From Chrysomallon squamiferum (Eukaryota; Mollusca; Gastropoda; Neomphalida; Peltospiridae), in NCBI GenBank assembly GCA_012295275.1, contig CM022675.1:13539017-13581516 (forward strand): a stretch of 42,500 nt of DNA, in the 5' to 3' direction. The position numbers and the translations under genes are program-made. Shown here piece after piece: positions 1 through 10,452 of the stretch; the first letter of the stretch is position 1; each line of letters begins with the position of its first letter. The notes below the pieces were generated by a model, which was given only the letters and a program-made list of their open reading frames with translations, searched no databases and was not told the DNA's origin.

Positions 1-1097
<1,097 letters not shown>

Positions 1098-1113
1098 TAA
1101 ATGTATATGGATT

Positions 1114-1300
1114 TTGAATATTCTGTGTCTTACGTACGTCTGAATAGACTTTGAACATGGATGATATTCGGGAACACACTGGCGCAGGAGGACAAAGTCC
1201 AATCACGACCTCACAAACTACGTCAGATGCCGCTGACGAGACTCGAACGTATGGCAACCATTTGCCCGCAGCTCAAAGTGGACGACAATACAGTATGTAT
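1114..1300 (-). mobile_element. SINE-like interspersed repeat, copy A
   Basis: About 85 bp (1114-1198) matches a segment at 41853-41943 in the same orientation. Shared blocks are AATATTCTG, GTACGTCTGA, TAGACT, TGAAC, ACACTGGC and ACAAAGT, with small indels between them, as expected for two diverged copies of one interspersed repeat. Read on the minus strand, 1240-1250 contains CGTTCGAGTCT, close to the pol III B box (GTTCGANTCC), followed by the shared body and then a CTGT/CT simple-repeat tail. That order (tRNA-like head, body, simple tail) is typical of SINEs. No convincing A box is present, so the tRNA origin is inferred. Adjacent open frames are probably not genes, because copy B is frame-shifted relative to this one. 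Confidence 0.55.
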
Positions 1301-1332
1301 TTGTGTGTGAGGTGCGTATGCATTTTTACGTT

Positions 1333-1457
1333 CTGTATGTTTGTGTATATGTATGTATGTATGTATATGAATGTATGTATGTATGTATGTATGTATGTAT
1401 TTATGTATGTTTGTATGTTTGTATGTATGTATGTATGCATGAATGAATGTATGTATG

Positions 1458-1491
<34 letters not shown>

Positions 1492-1625
1492 TGTATGTAT
1501 GTATGTGTGTATGTATGTATGTGTGTATGTTTGTATATATGTATATATGTAGGTATATATGTAGGTATATATGTATGTATATATGTATGTATGTGTGTAT
1601 GGGTATGCGTATATAAATATATGTG
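1333..1625. repeat. (GTAT)n microsatellite with variants
   Basis: TATG/GTAT tetranucleotides, interrupted by TTTG, GTGT, ATAT and AGGT variants. Purer blocks lie at about 1370-1400 and 1462-1505. The long Tyr/Val/Cys/Met open frames on both strands are translated repeat. Confidence 0.95.
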
Positions 1626-1792
1626 TACGTACGTAACGTATTTGTTTCAGTATATACATATATCATTCCTATTTCTTCTCATCACACATTTACTACAAAA
1701 AAAACTTGAGCGAGTTTTCACTGACTGTTTCTCGGTACATAATTGTTGATTTCTTCTCGTGCTGATAGAACTGTTGTTCCCTACACTACAGA
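1626..1792. other. Unique spacer upstream of exon-like frame
   Basis: Mixed-composition DNA ending in a pyrimidine-leaning stretch (TTGTTCCCTACACTACAG, ending 1791) that could act as a weak 3' splice site. ACTACAG-AG-CTGTAGT forms a 7-bp inverted repeat over the same spot, so the apparent acceptor may simply be one arm of a dyad. Confidence 0.4.
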
Positions 1793-1900
1793 GCTGTAGT
1801 CGCGGACGCTGAAGCCGTCGTGGAAGTCCTCGAGCAGCGACTGGAGCCGTTGTGGAAGAGTAACGAAGTGGGAGGACAAAACGAAATCACGTTTGAGTAG
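1793..1900 (+). other. Exon-like open frame, possible 3' coding end
   Basis: The only open + frame reads AVVADAEAVVEVLEQRLEPL, then WKSNEVGGQNEITFE and a TAG stop. It is acidic and helix-prone, unlike the low-complexity frames nearby, and follows an AG acceptor-like site. Against coding: the GC-rich part contains an imperfect 32-bp tandem duplication (GAAGCCGTCGTGGAAG at 1811, GGAGCCGTTGTGGAAG at 1843). A period that is not a multiple of three is more typical of non-coding minisatellite DNA. I recognise no family. Confidence 0.15.
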
Positions 1901-2536
1901 GTGACGAGGACGTTGCTTAGATAAGACAGCTAAAAACGACGTCGTTGAGATCTCCACTAACGTCGTTATTAATATCTGCTATTAATAAACGTTTCTGAAA
2001 TAAGAAGCCCCTTGCAGTTTATAAACAGGCGTTGTGATTTGGCTTTCAGCACAAACGTTTTAGATTTCTTTATCTTTTCTTCTTCTTCTTCTTTTTTATT
2101 TTTTTGTATTTTATTTAATGTTTTTAAATCCTTTTTTTATCTTACTTTATTTTGTTTCTTACATATCAATAGATAGCTGAGTCATGTTTTAGAGAACAAA
2201 GTGTTTATACTTTCTCTTTTGTTCTCTTTTTTATTATTATTATTATATCATAGAACGCTTTTTTTTTCTATTAAGGATCCTTTACCCAGCCAAGGAAAAG
2301 CGTATCACAAAAGAAGCACTGGTTTAAAATAGAAATCTTTTGTTTACGTTTTGTCTGCGAGATTCAGAGCGAGTTCATAGACAACCAGTTACATTAGTGT
2401 GTACTTTAAACATTTTTAGTTTTCTGTTTTTGTTGATTTTATATTATCATCATGATCAATATGAAATTATATCAATCATTTTTGTCTGTCTGACTCTCAT
2501 TTATCTATATAAATATAAATATATATAAATATTATA
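1901..2536. other. Non-repetitive AT-rich DNA with T-rich stretches
   Basis: A short balanced segment (1901-2060) is followed by T-rich DNA (2070-2260) with TTC and TTA trinucleotides. An open frame of about 62 codons at 2340-2528 has no recognisable motif. No supported gene or element. Confidence 0.6.
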
Positions 2537-2805
2537 TCTATGTTTCTATCTATCTGTATGTATGTATGTCTGTCTAATGCTATATAGTCACAGATATCTA
2601 TCTATGGAATATATAGACAGATATCTGTTTATCGAAGTATCTCTCTCCATATATATATATATATATATAGATCTACATGTATATCTCTCTATCTCTCTAT
2701 CTGTCTGTCCGTCTATCTATCTGTATATATATCTATCTTGCACTCTGTCTCTCTGTCTGTACATCTGCTTATCTAATCTGTCCATCTGTCTACTTATTAC
2801 TTTAT
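2537..2805. repeat. TCTA/TCTG and (AT)n degenerate microsatellite
   Basis: Interspersed TATC, TCTG and GTAT tetranucleotides, with an (AT)n core at about 2649-2670. The pyrimidine bias on the + strand gives Ser/Leu/Tyr-rich open frames in several frames, none of them gene-like. Confidence 0.9.
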
Positions 2806-2919
2806 CGCGTTGAGACCATCTCTTTATGTTTGCATCTGTCCACATCTGCTCTTCTTTTCCTTTCCTTTTCTTTTATTATTTTATCTTTCCTGCCAACTCT
2901 GTTTCTATCCTGTTCGCAG

Positions 2920-3013
2920 ACAACGTAATAGCACAGTGTCTTCCCCTGGTGGCTTCAGAGTCGAGATCGAGGCAGCGACATTGCTTAAAGAGCTGTTTTT
3001 GATTGGGAGTTAA
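2920..3013 (+). other. Exon-like open frame after strong 3' splice-like site
   Basis: A long pyrimidine tract (about 2845-2915) ends in TTCGCAG at 2913-2919, a good animal acceptor. The following frame reads QRNSTVSSPGGFRVEIEAAT then LLKELFLIGS and stops at TAA 3011-3013, which would be a terminal exon of about 31 codons. Pyrimidine-rich DNA is very common in this window, so acceptor look-alikes are expected by chance. No polyadenylation signal lies close downstream and no family is recognised. Confidence 0.18.
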
Positions 3014-3288
3014 ACGAAACAGCGGTCATAATGTCGCGAGTTGATAACAGTCCATTAGCATTTCCATCACGTTCTTATTACGGCCTCGCTGGCGTTATCG
3101 TCTATCCACGGTGATCGGCCAAACTGCCACTGGTCCCGTGATTAGCTCGAAGCCGCCGGCGGCGATAAACCGCGCGCGCGCGCGCTGCTGCCTCTTTCTG
3201 ATGTCGTCTGCTTTTAACTTCGCTGGTAGCAGTCGGCGGGAGTCTACAGGACTCGCAGAATGGCTTCGTCTGATCAAGTCTGGATTGA
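3014..3288. promoter_or_regulatory. Balanced-composition CpG-containing island, candidate regulatory element
   Basis: A non-repetitive island between AT-rich simple repeats. It contains homeodomain-type cores (CCATTAG near 3052, GATTAG near 3140), a GCCGCCGGCGGCG palindromic stretch near 3153-3166 and a 15-bp alternating CG run at 3171-3185 capable of Z-DNA. Short open frames cross it on both strands without resembling a protein. Its abrupt edges and mixed composition are what conserved non-coding elements often look like. Conservation itself could not be tested. Confidence 0.3.
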
Positions 3289-3320
3289 TTATTGTTATTA
3301 TTATTATTGTTATTATTATT

Positions 3321-3356
<36 letters not shown>

Positions 3357-3560
3357 ACTATTATTATTATTATTGTTATTATTGTTATTATTATTATTAT
3401 TGTTGTTGTTGTTGTTGTTGTTACTATTATTATTATTATTGTTGTTGTTGTTGTTATTATTATTATATTATTATTATTATTGTTGTTGTTGTTGTTGTTG
3501 TTGTTATTATTATTATTGTTGTTGTTGTTGTTGTTGTTGTTATTATTATTTATTATTTCC
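3289..3560. repeat. (TTG)n/(TTA)n compound trinucleotide array
   Basis: Alternating blocks of TTG and TTA triplets with occasional CTA, about 270 bp. All three + frames are open as poly-Leu, poly-Val/Ile or poly-Cys/Tyr runs, which shows repeat rather than coding sequence. Confidence 0.97.
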
Positions 3561-3648
3561 CCTGTTTGTTCTTCATTTTGTTAGCATTGTTACTTTTCTT
3601 ATTTCTTTCAAACTCCAATTAATCATCGTGAAATATTTTCTTTATAGA

Positions 3649-3945
3649 AATAGACAGATAGACGAACGAATGGATATATGGACAGATAGAGACATAGACA
3701 CACACACAGACAGACAGACACACAGACAAATATATTATATAGACATTCAGAGAGAAAGACAGATAGACAGAAAAAGACAGACAGATAGATATAGAGATAG
3801 ATACATAGATAGATGTAAAAATTTAGAGATAGACAGATAGATAGACAGACAGATAGATAGACAGATAGATAGATACAGAGACAGATAGATGTAAAGATAT
3901 AGAGATAGACAGACAGACAGACAGAAGACAGACAGACAGACAGTT
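3649..3945. repeat. (GATA)n/(GACA)n interrupted microsatellite
   Basis: Intermixed GATA and GACA tetranucleotides with a CACA-rich patch at about 3697-3726. The purest GACA run is at 3907-3940. It is preceded by about 90 bp of unremarkable T-rich DNA. Confidence 0.95.
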
Positions 3946-4198
3946 CTGGAATCTGACCTAAAAACCCGCTGACTGACTCAGTGACGTAGTGGGTTCTGTT
4001 CGATTGGGTCAACTCAGTTACTTATGCAGGGTGAACAACCTTATGTCGTCATCCGCCTCAGACTGGATCACTGATAATTGGTGTACCAGTTAAAAAGTGT
4101 ATAAAAGTATGACTGGGAAAATCGACGAATTGGGATTTAATAAAATTACGGTCACAGACATTACAAATATAGAAATATGTGTGTCATATGTGTGTATA
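3946..4198. other. Non-repetitive spacer
   Basis: Mixed-composition DNA between the GATA/GACA and GA arrays, with no recognisable gene, promoter or element. Confidence 0.6.
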
Positions 4199-4326
<128 letters not shown>

Positions 4327-4391
4327 TCAGAAAAGAAAATACAAATTATTGGATAAATAAAACAAAAACAAATAGAAAACCATAAAAGAAC

Positions 4392-4449
4392 AAAGAAAGA
4401 AAGAAAGAAAGAAAGAAAAAGAAAGAAAGAAAGAAAAGAAAAGAAAAGA
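4392..4449. repeat. (GAAA)n microsatellite
   Basis: GAAA tetranucleotides that slip into GAAAA pentanucleotides at the right end. Confidence 0.95.
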
Positions 4450-4526
4450 CATTTAGAAAATTGAAAAGAGATACACTTTATGATATTATCAGAAATGATC
4501 ATATTTCCCGGAAGATTAGCATAATC

Positions 4527-4678
4527 TTTATTTTATTTTATTTTATTTTATTTTATTTTATTTTATTATATTATATTTTTATATTTTATTTTATTTTATT
4601 TTATTTTATTTTATTTTATTTTATTTTATTTTATTTTATTTATTTATTTATTTGTTTATTTATTTATTTATTTATTTA
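4527..4678. repeat. (TTTTA)n then (TTTA)n microsatellite
   Basis: Pentanucleotide TTTTA units, with an ATATTATATT interruption at about 4565-4575, shorten to TTTA units from about 4633. This looks like a slippage-generated unit-length change. Confidence 0.96.
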
Positions 4679-5108
4679 CTGTATCTCTGTAATCAACGTT
4701 TATTCTCAGTATTTCAAATAATGACAGACAGTAAACGTAACCTTTTTTTCTTTCACGCAAAGAAATCAAAATTAAATAAATAAATATAGCAGAGTACAAA
4801 AAGTGGAAGAGTCAAAAAAAAAGAAGAAGAAAACTTAGGGAAAAAAAACATTAAACGTTTAAAAAAAGAGGAAAAATCAAATTATCTGCCTGCTGAAATC
4901 GTTGTATTATTCCATGGACAAAATTTCCCCAGGGTTTTCTAAAAGTAAGTGCCTGGACAAAGAGAGAAAGAAATTAAATAAAATCAGAGGAATTATCTTT
5001 GGTAAAATTCTGGAATTAAAATCATTCTTAGTTTGATGCTGTTAAGGTAGCTTCACCTTTGAACAATTTGTTAAAACGATTCCCTACATTGCTTTTGTAT
5101 TTCATGTG
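4679..5108. other. AT-rich unique DNA
   Basis: A-rich spacer with short AAG runs (about 4800-4870) and no recognisable gene or element. Confidence 0.6.
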
Positions 5109-5310
5109 TATTATCATCATCATCATCATCATCATCATTGTTTCTATTGCTTTAGCTGTTGTTGCTATTGTTTCTGTTGTTGTTGTTGTTGTAGCTGTTG
5201 CTGCTGCTGATGATGCTGATATTGATGTTGCCGTTGCTTTTGTATTTGGTGTCGTTGCGATTGCTGCTATTATTAGTGTTAGTAGTAGTAGTGGTAGTAG
5301 CAGCTGACGT
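5109..5310. repeat. Degenerate trinucleotide array (ATC, TTG, CTG, AGT)
   Basis: A clean (ATC)n core near 5113-5139 passes into degenerate TTG/CTG/GAT triplets and ends in AGT triplets. The Val/Ile/Ala open frame of about 80 codons, and a similar minus-strand Thr/Ala frame, come from the triplet periodicity. Some degeneration leaves a protein-like look, but no motif is present. Confidence 0.85.
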
Positions 5311-6055
5311 TGGTGTTGAGATGGTTTTAGTTGTACATAAAATTTTACATAAACAGCAACATGCATCATAGAGACATGGTTCGTTAATGAAAAATTGGCA
5401 AATTTATTTATTAAGACAGATTAAATAATTTGTTGGAACAATGTTTTTGTTTTTTCCCCTCCTTATCAAGCTAGGTCTATTCTTTCATGAATTATACATC
5501 TAAAGTCACTTTATACACTTCAATTTGCTGTAACGATTTTTTGGACACATTTCCAACGGGATAAATAAGATCAATGACAAAGATAATTACATCGATATAC
5601 GATATCACGCACATATCAGAAAGACAAAATTCATTAGCAACCGTAAGTTTTAGTCATAAAATGAACTGCTGGCGATTTTAAATCGATTATCGCTCGAGGT
5701 TGATAAATGGCTTATGACGTCATCATGTTTGATATGCGTATTAAATTAGATATTCAATACGTCGAGAAATTAAGTCGTCGAAATCCACCTACGACCGAGA
5801 ACAGTTCGAGAGCTGGATAAACGTGAAACGGAATACGTGATTTTTGTCATGGGATTATCTACGTGAAAGCGTGCACCACCACGCGTGACTATCCAGGCTC
5901 AGAGACTGGTTGCAAAGCGGGAGAACTAATACGACGTATTGATTGATTTACGTACTCAGTTTACCACACATCAAAGCTTCGCTTAACGACACCCGAGTGA
6001 TCGGCTGATTAATTTTCTATCAGCAGCTTCAGAATGTCAAATGTAAATAAATGTT
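5311..6055. promoter_or_regulatory. Long non-repetitive island with CRE and homeodomain-type motifs
   Basis: About 740 bp without tandem repeats. It contains a perfect CRE (TGACGTCA, 5715-5722), PBX/HOX-like TGATTGATT near 5940-5948, TGATTAAT near 6007-6014, and several AATACG arms (5737-5742 and 5756-5761 facing each other, and the dyad at 5928-5940). No frame looks coding. I read it as a candidate regulatory element. Motif matches alone are weak evidence. Confidence 0.35.
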
Positions 6056-6065
6056 AGAAAACAAC

Positions 6066-6206
6066 ATGACTGTTAAACAACATGACAGTTAAACTACTGA
6101 AAGTTAAACTACTGACAGTCAAACTACTGAAAGTTAAACTACTGACAGTCAAACTACTGACAGTTAAAGTACTGACAGTCAAACTGCTGACAGTTAAACA
6201 TTTGTT
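6066..6206. repeat. 15-bp minisatellite, unit like GACAGTTAAACTACT
   Basis: About nine copies of a 15-bp unit with GACAGT/GAAAGT and TTAAACT/TCAAACT variants. Because 15 is a multiple of three, the minus strand stays open as a five-residue Ser-Leu-Thr-Val-Ser repeat. That is a by-product of the period and not evidence for a protein. Confidence 0.93.
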
Positions 6207-6783
6207 CAGTAACAGCACCAGTGGTTTTTCAAACATCAGCGATTGAAAGTCAAGTACCGATGGAAGATAATATATTTTAATTTACGTCAACGAGTTTTGG
6301 ATGTCATAAATTTACCAGCTCGTTAACACGTTTGTTTATGTGTCACGGATGAACGCGCTGTGTTTACCTTAGTGTCTGTTAGTGTGTTTTCGTCAGCGTG
6401 TGATTGTATGTATACATTTGCACGTGAATATATACAAATATATATCTTCGTTTGTCTGTTTGTCTATATATCTATTTGTCTGTCTGTTTATCTGTGGATA
6501 TTAGACAATTCAACTTGCTTTATCTAAGAAATCGTTTCTCGAAATCGCGCCGTGTTAACGCGGTACCGAACATCGGTTGTGTTTTGAAGTGGGCAGAACT
6601 GCTGATTTTATTAAATACAAAGCAGAAGATGAATAAGAATTATACGTAATTACATTTGAAATCCCGAGAGAGGACAGTCAGCGTTCAATCATGTATTGCT
6701 TTAATATGACACCGCTATTTCTATACTGTTATTAACCTCCGCCATTTTCACTCAGTCAGTAGGAGTACATATGGACATATGTA
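6207..6783. other. Unique DNA with a small TCTG/TATC patch and a YY1-type site
   Basis: Mixed-composition DNA. A TCTG/TATC patch lies at about 6445-6495. CCGCCATTTT at 6739-6748 fits the YY1/Pho consensus. A 65-codon open frame (6452-6649) starts within the patch and has no recognisable motif. Confidence 0.5.
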
Positions 6784-6952
6784 CGGATGCACAAACATGA
6801 ATATAAACACATACAAACATACAAAAACACACAAACAGAGATATATAGACACATACACATACACACACATATATACATGATTGTATGCGCACTCACATAC
6901 GCACATAACATACGCAAGTACGTACGTTCTCAGACAGAGAGAGAGAGAGAGA
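6784..6952. repeat. CATA/CACA degenerate microsatellite and short (GA)n
   Basis: ACAT/ATAC-type tetranucleotides with CA dinucleotides, then GAGAGA at about 6937-6952. The open frames on both strands are repeat-derived. Confidence 0.85.
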
Positions 6953-7141
6953 CGGATGGACTGATGGATATATACTAACACAATGGTCTCAGGCAAAGAC
7001 AAATCATATTATTCAAAAGGTTACCGAGTTCGACCGAATTTTGCCGAAAGCATGGAAATGTTTTGAGCTTCACGTTTTGTTTACTTTTAGTAAAAATATT
7101 CGTTTATGTATCATCTGTATTCACATCAGAAATAGATGATT
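6953..7141. other. Non-repetitive spacer
   Basis: Short mixed-composition stretch with no recognised feature. Confidence 0.6.
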
Positions 7142-7326
7142 AACAACAGCAACAACAATAACAACAGTAACAACAACAGCAACAGTAATAATAATAATAA
7201 TAATAACAACAACAACAACAACAATAATAATAATAACAATGATACTAATAATAAAGGTAACGGCAATACTAATAATAATAATAATAGTAGTAGTAGTAGT
7301 AGTAGTAACAGCAACAGCAACAGCAC
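7142..7326. repeat. (AAC)n/(AAT)n/(AGT)n compound trinucleotide array
   Basis: Successive blocks of AAC, AAT, AGT and CAG/CAA triplets. The + frame is poly-Asn/Ser and the minus frame poly-Leu. Nothing indicates a polyN protein: there is no flanking non-repetitive coding sequence. Confidence 0.95.
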
Positions 7327-7504
7327 CAGTGGGCTATCTCGTGTTTCACTGGTTATATGATGCTGCGTACTTCATATAAATTAAATATTATGCTGTTGAT
7401 GCAGCAAGATTTGTTTGAGTGAAATTAGCTGAAAACAAGTCAACCGAGACGAAGAAAGTGCAGCTAAAAGAGCGAAATAAATAAATAAACAGTGGCAGTG
7501 GGTG

Positions 7505-7761
7505 TAATAATAATAACAGTAGTAATAGTAATAATGATGATAATCATCATCATCATCATCATCATGATAATAGTAATAATAATAATAATGATGATAATAA
7601 TGATGATGATGATGATAATAGTAATAATAATAATAATAATTATTATAATCATAATCATAATAATGACAACAATAACAATAAGAAGAGGAAAAAAGAAGAA
7701 TTACAATAACGACAGTAACACCGACAACGGCAGAACAAAAATGATTATTATTATTATTATT

Positions 7762-7803
<42 letters not shown>

Positions 7804-7825
7804 ATCATCATCATCATCATCATCA

Positions 7826-7878
<53 letters not shown>

Positions 7879-7880
7879 GC
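7505..7880. repeat. Compound trinucleotide array (AAT, ATG, ATT, GTT, ATC)
   Basis: Blocks of AAT/ATG triplets (7505-7665) and of ATT, GTT, ATC and ATT (7741-7878), separated by an A-rich spacer of about 60 bp. Poly-Ile, poly-Val, poly-Asn, poly-Tyr and His/Asp open frames on both strands are repeat translations. Confidence 0.95.
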
Positions 7881-8096
7881 TTGAAATTCTATCAGCAAAA
7901 TAATTACCATACAAACACTGAAGGCAAGTATAATTTTTTCTTTTCTTTTCTTTAATTTTACTTTTCTTTTTTTCTTTTCTTTCACTTTTCTTTTCTCTTT
8001 TAAACTCCATCCATTCCCCACTTCGCCCCCCACTACTCCTTATGCGCTGAGTAACTGAAAGTACACATCATTTATTTTTTTTTTTTAAATAAGCAG

Positions 8097-8235
8097 TGCG
8101 AACATAACGAGTCTGCATGTTCGGTACAACTCGGTTAATTCCGCTACCTCAGACGAGCGTCACGACCGAGTGTCGCCCAAGGACGGACTTACACGATACA
8201 TTATCGACAAGATGTCAGGCTGCTATGAAAAGTAA
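8097..8235 (+). other. Exon-like open frame
   Basis: A T-rich tract and AAATAAGCAG (ending 8096) resemble an acceptor. The following frame reads ANITSLHVRYNSVNSATSDE then RHDRVSPKDGLTRYIIDKMS, GCYEK and TAA at 8233-8235, about 45 codons of ordinary composition. The DNA core ACGACCGAGTGTCGCC (8162-8177) recurs with one mismatch at 8958-8973 and gives DRVxPxxGL in both places. This may be a shared short repeat and not an exon. No family recognised. Confidence 0.15.
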
Positions 8236-8450
8236 ATGAAATAATTATTTTAGACCGATACTGAAAGACAGGAGAAGAAAGGGAAAGACGAAAAAGAAAA
8301 ATATGGATTAAAAAAAAAAAAGAATAATAATAATAATAATAAAAAAATAAATGGAAAATGGAAAGAATTCTTATTAACGGGAGATTTTTTTATTTTTTTT
8401 TTCGTTTAGATTTGTTATTTATAAATGTAAAATCGAATATTATGTGACTG
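8236..8450. other. A-rich spacer
   Basis: A-rich DNA with AAT triplets (about 8323-8342) and a T run at about 8385-8402. No gene or element recognised. Confidence 0.6.
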
Positions 8451-8555
8451 TTTGTTTGTACGTATGTGTCTGTGTGTGTGTGAGTCTGTGTACATGTATG
8501 CATGTATGTATGTATGTATGTCTATATGTATGTATGTGTATGTGTGTTTATGTAC
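8451..8555. repeat. GTAT/TG degenerate microsatellite
   Basis: Tetranucleotide TATG units (best at about 8497-8535) with TG dinucleotides upstream. Confidence 0.85.
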
Positions 8556-8682
8556 GTATAGTGTAAAAGGTTTATAATTAGAATTACACGTATGATGAAT
8601 ATTACACAACATACGGGGAGCGAAATTCGGAAACACATTTTAACGTGAAAAATGTAAAAACGAATTAATCATATATATAAAC

Positions 8683-8728
8683 AGAAGAAGAAGAAGAAGA
8701 AGAAGAAGAAGAAGAAGAAGAAGAAGAA
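8683..8728. repeat. (AGA)n microsatellite
   Basis: About fifteen uninterrupted AGA triplets. The minus-strand poly-Ser open frame is repeat-derived. Confidence 0.96.
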
Positions 8729-8829
8729 AAACAACAACATGAAAAGATTATTTTATAATAAGAGGGGGAAAAACAAACAACGTAATATGTAATGAATTTC
8801 GAGAGAAGATTTTCTAAAGTGTAAAAAGT

Positions 8830-9090
8830 AATGTTTTTTACTTCAGTGAGCAACGTTTACAAAATCTCTCCTTATTACAAGCACGACGTTCCGCCATGTT
8901 TGTTTATTTACACACAAAACACGGCTACGTCTTGCTCAAGTGGGGTTTGTAATTGTGACGACCGAGTGTTGCCTGCGGCGGGTTTGCGCGCGTTTCCGAT
9001 ATTGACCCGGCAATATGAACTACATCGTCTCCAAAATGACTTCGCGCCAGTCCTGTTTGTACAGTTACGAGAGTGAATGACGAATAACTG
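8830..9090. promoter_or_regulatory. GC-balanced island with YY1 and forkhead-type motifs
   Basis: This non-repetitive island holds CCGCCATGTT (8891-8900, YY1-type) overlapping three forkhead-type heptamers TGTTTGT, TGTTTAT and TATTTAC stepped by 4 bp (8897-8911). It also holds the core shared with 8162-8177. An 81-codon open frame (8831-9076) crosses it. The frame has no signal peptide, domain or motif that I recognise, so I treat the stretch as candidate regulatory DNA. Confidence 0.3.
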
Positions 9091-9185
9091 AAGAGAAAAG
9101 CTCGTTATGTTGTTTCAAGTCTCTTGATAAAATGAAGATGAAAATGTTTTATACATAATATTGGCTTCCTTTTATTTATCTCCTT

Positions 9186-9361
9186 AAGAAAAAAGAAAGA
9201 AAGAAAAAAAAAAAAAAAGAAAAAAAAAAGATAAATCTATTACACACGATTTCTTTTTCTTTGTAGATGTAAATAATTAATAAAATGAAAATAAAATAAA
9301 ATAAAATAAAATATAATAAAATAAATGTAATGTAAAATAAAAATAAAAATAAAATAAATAT
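9186..9361. repeat. Poly(A)-rich and (AAAAT)n low-complexity DNA
   Basis: A-rich run with G interruptions (9186-9230), then AAAAT pentanucleotides (about 9284-9360). Confidence 0.9.
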
Positions 9362-9412
9362 TACCTTTTTAACTGTGTGGGACATTCCCAAGTAATCATG
9401 CATGATAATTAA

Positions 9413-9458
9413 ACTACGTCAGTGTTGTTATAATATTACGTCACTTAACATTACGTCA
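9413..9458. promoter_or_regulatory. Three TACGTCA sites, CRE/ATF-like cluster
   Basis: CTACGTCA (9414-9421), TTACGTCA (9436-9443) and TTACGTCA (9451-9458) sit in the same orientation within 45 bp of AT-rich DNA. They match CREB/ATF-family octamers at 7 or 8 of 8 positions. Function is inferred from motif only. Confidence 0.3.
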
Positions 9459-9487
9459 TCAAATAATGGTGAATGATATTTACTAAC

Positions 9488-9488
<1 letters not shown>

Positions 9489-9538
<50 letters not shown>
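9489..9538. repeat. (GA)n microsatellite
   Basis: Perfect GA dinucleotide run of about 50 bp. Confidence 0.98.
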
Positions 9539-9541
<3 letters not shown>

Positions 9542-10140
9542 ATATATAACGAGATGTATAACACACATAATTAAACAGACTCAAACACAAAAGAAGAACA
9601 GAATGAGAAGCAAATACGTAGACACAAATTATTCATTTCTAACATACTACATTACGCATTAGTGCATTGTGCATTAATGCATTGAGATCACCCAAGTCGT
9701 CTACTTATGACAATTTGTATGTTACACAAATTGTCGGTGTATTATTCAAAGTAGTCTGGCTTCACGAAAATCACAGTTTTTTCCAAGTCACTCGGTTCTA
9801 TACTCATCAAATATTAACAAGAACTGCTAAGATTTCAATTACTGCCTAAAGCATCGTTCACACTGAGTGACTTGTCCGATCGACCGTGTAGTACGATATT
9901 GCATTGCATCGCGAGAAGACGCGAAGTAACGAGAATCTCGTGAAAGACTCGTAAAGCGATTAGAAAACAGTTTGATTCTTATTACAAATCACTTAACTTT
10001 CAATCAATCATTTTAAAGTTGTTTAAAATTGAGATGAGAGTTTCATTCCTTTATATTCCATTTATATTATAAGTTAATCTTTTCCTTTTTTTTTTTGTTA
10101 AATCTATTTTATTCAAAAACCAAAACTATATTTTTGTTAC
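9539..10140. other. Unique DNA, no gene recognised
   Basis: The stretch 9655-9690 has a short GCATTA-rich patch that can be read as about four 8-10 bp repeats. 9840-10030 is more GC-rich, with many CGA/CGC steps. A 60-codon open frame (9667-9849) has no motif. I recognise no element. Confidence 0.5.
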
Positions 10141-10164
10141 AAGAAAAAAAAAAAAAAAAAAAAA

Positions 10165-10221
<57 letters not shown>

Positions 10222-10250
10222 CGGCAACAAAAAAAAAAAAAAAAAAAAAC
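10141..10250. repeat. Poly(A)-(AAT)n-poly(A)
   Basis: An A run, then about seventeen AAT triplets, then a second A run. This could be an old retrotransposon tail, but no body was recognised next to it. Confidence 0.95.
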
Positions 10251-10452
10251 ATTTTCGTTTCTACAAGCTATTCACTAAAACAAGCCACTAACGAAAATCA
10301 CGTAACTATATTTGTTACTACAAATCGTGCCGTATGTACGTGGCTCAATCTTAGATCAAAATATACACGTTTAGCGATGCGTGTTTCTTTCTTTTTTTTT
10401 TTTTTTTTTTTTAAGGACACATTTTTTTTTTTTATGAAAGTTATTGTCAAAG
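10251..10452. other. Unique spacer with T runs
   Basis: Mixed sequence to about 10390, then T homopolymers at about 10391-10412 and 10423-10433. Confidence 0.6.

Noticed and set aside
3111-3840. Long poly-Leu/Val/Ile/Cys open frames on the + strand
   Set aside because: They are the TTG/TTA array read in three frames. Open frames in all phases of a triplet repeat do not indicate a protein.
7381-8010. 209-codon Asn/Asp/Tyr-rich minus-strand frame resembling a polyN protein
   Set aside because: Nearly all residues come from AAT/ATG/ATC triplets. The non-repeat ends are Lys-rich translations of T/C-rich DNA, with no domain.
10141-10250. Poly(A)-(AAT)n-poly(A) as a retrotransposon 3' end
   Set aside because: No element body, target-site duplication or pol III box could be seen next to it.
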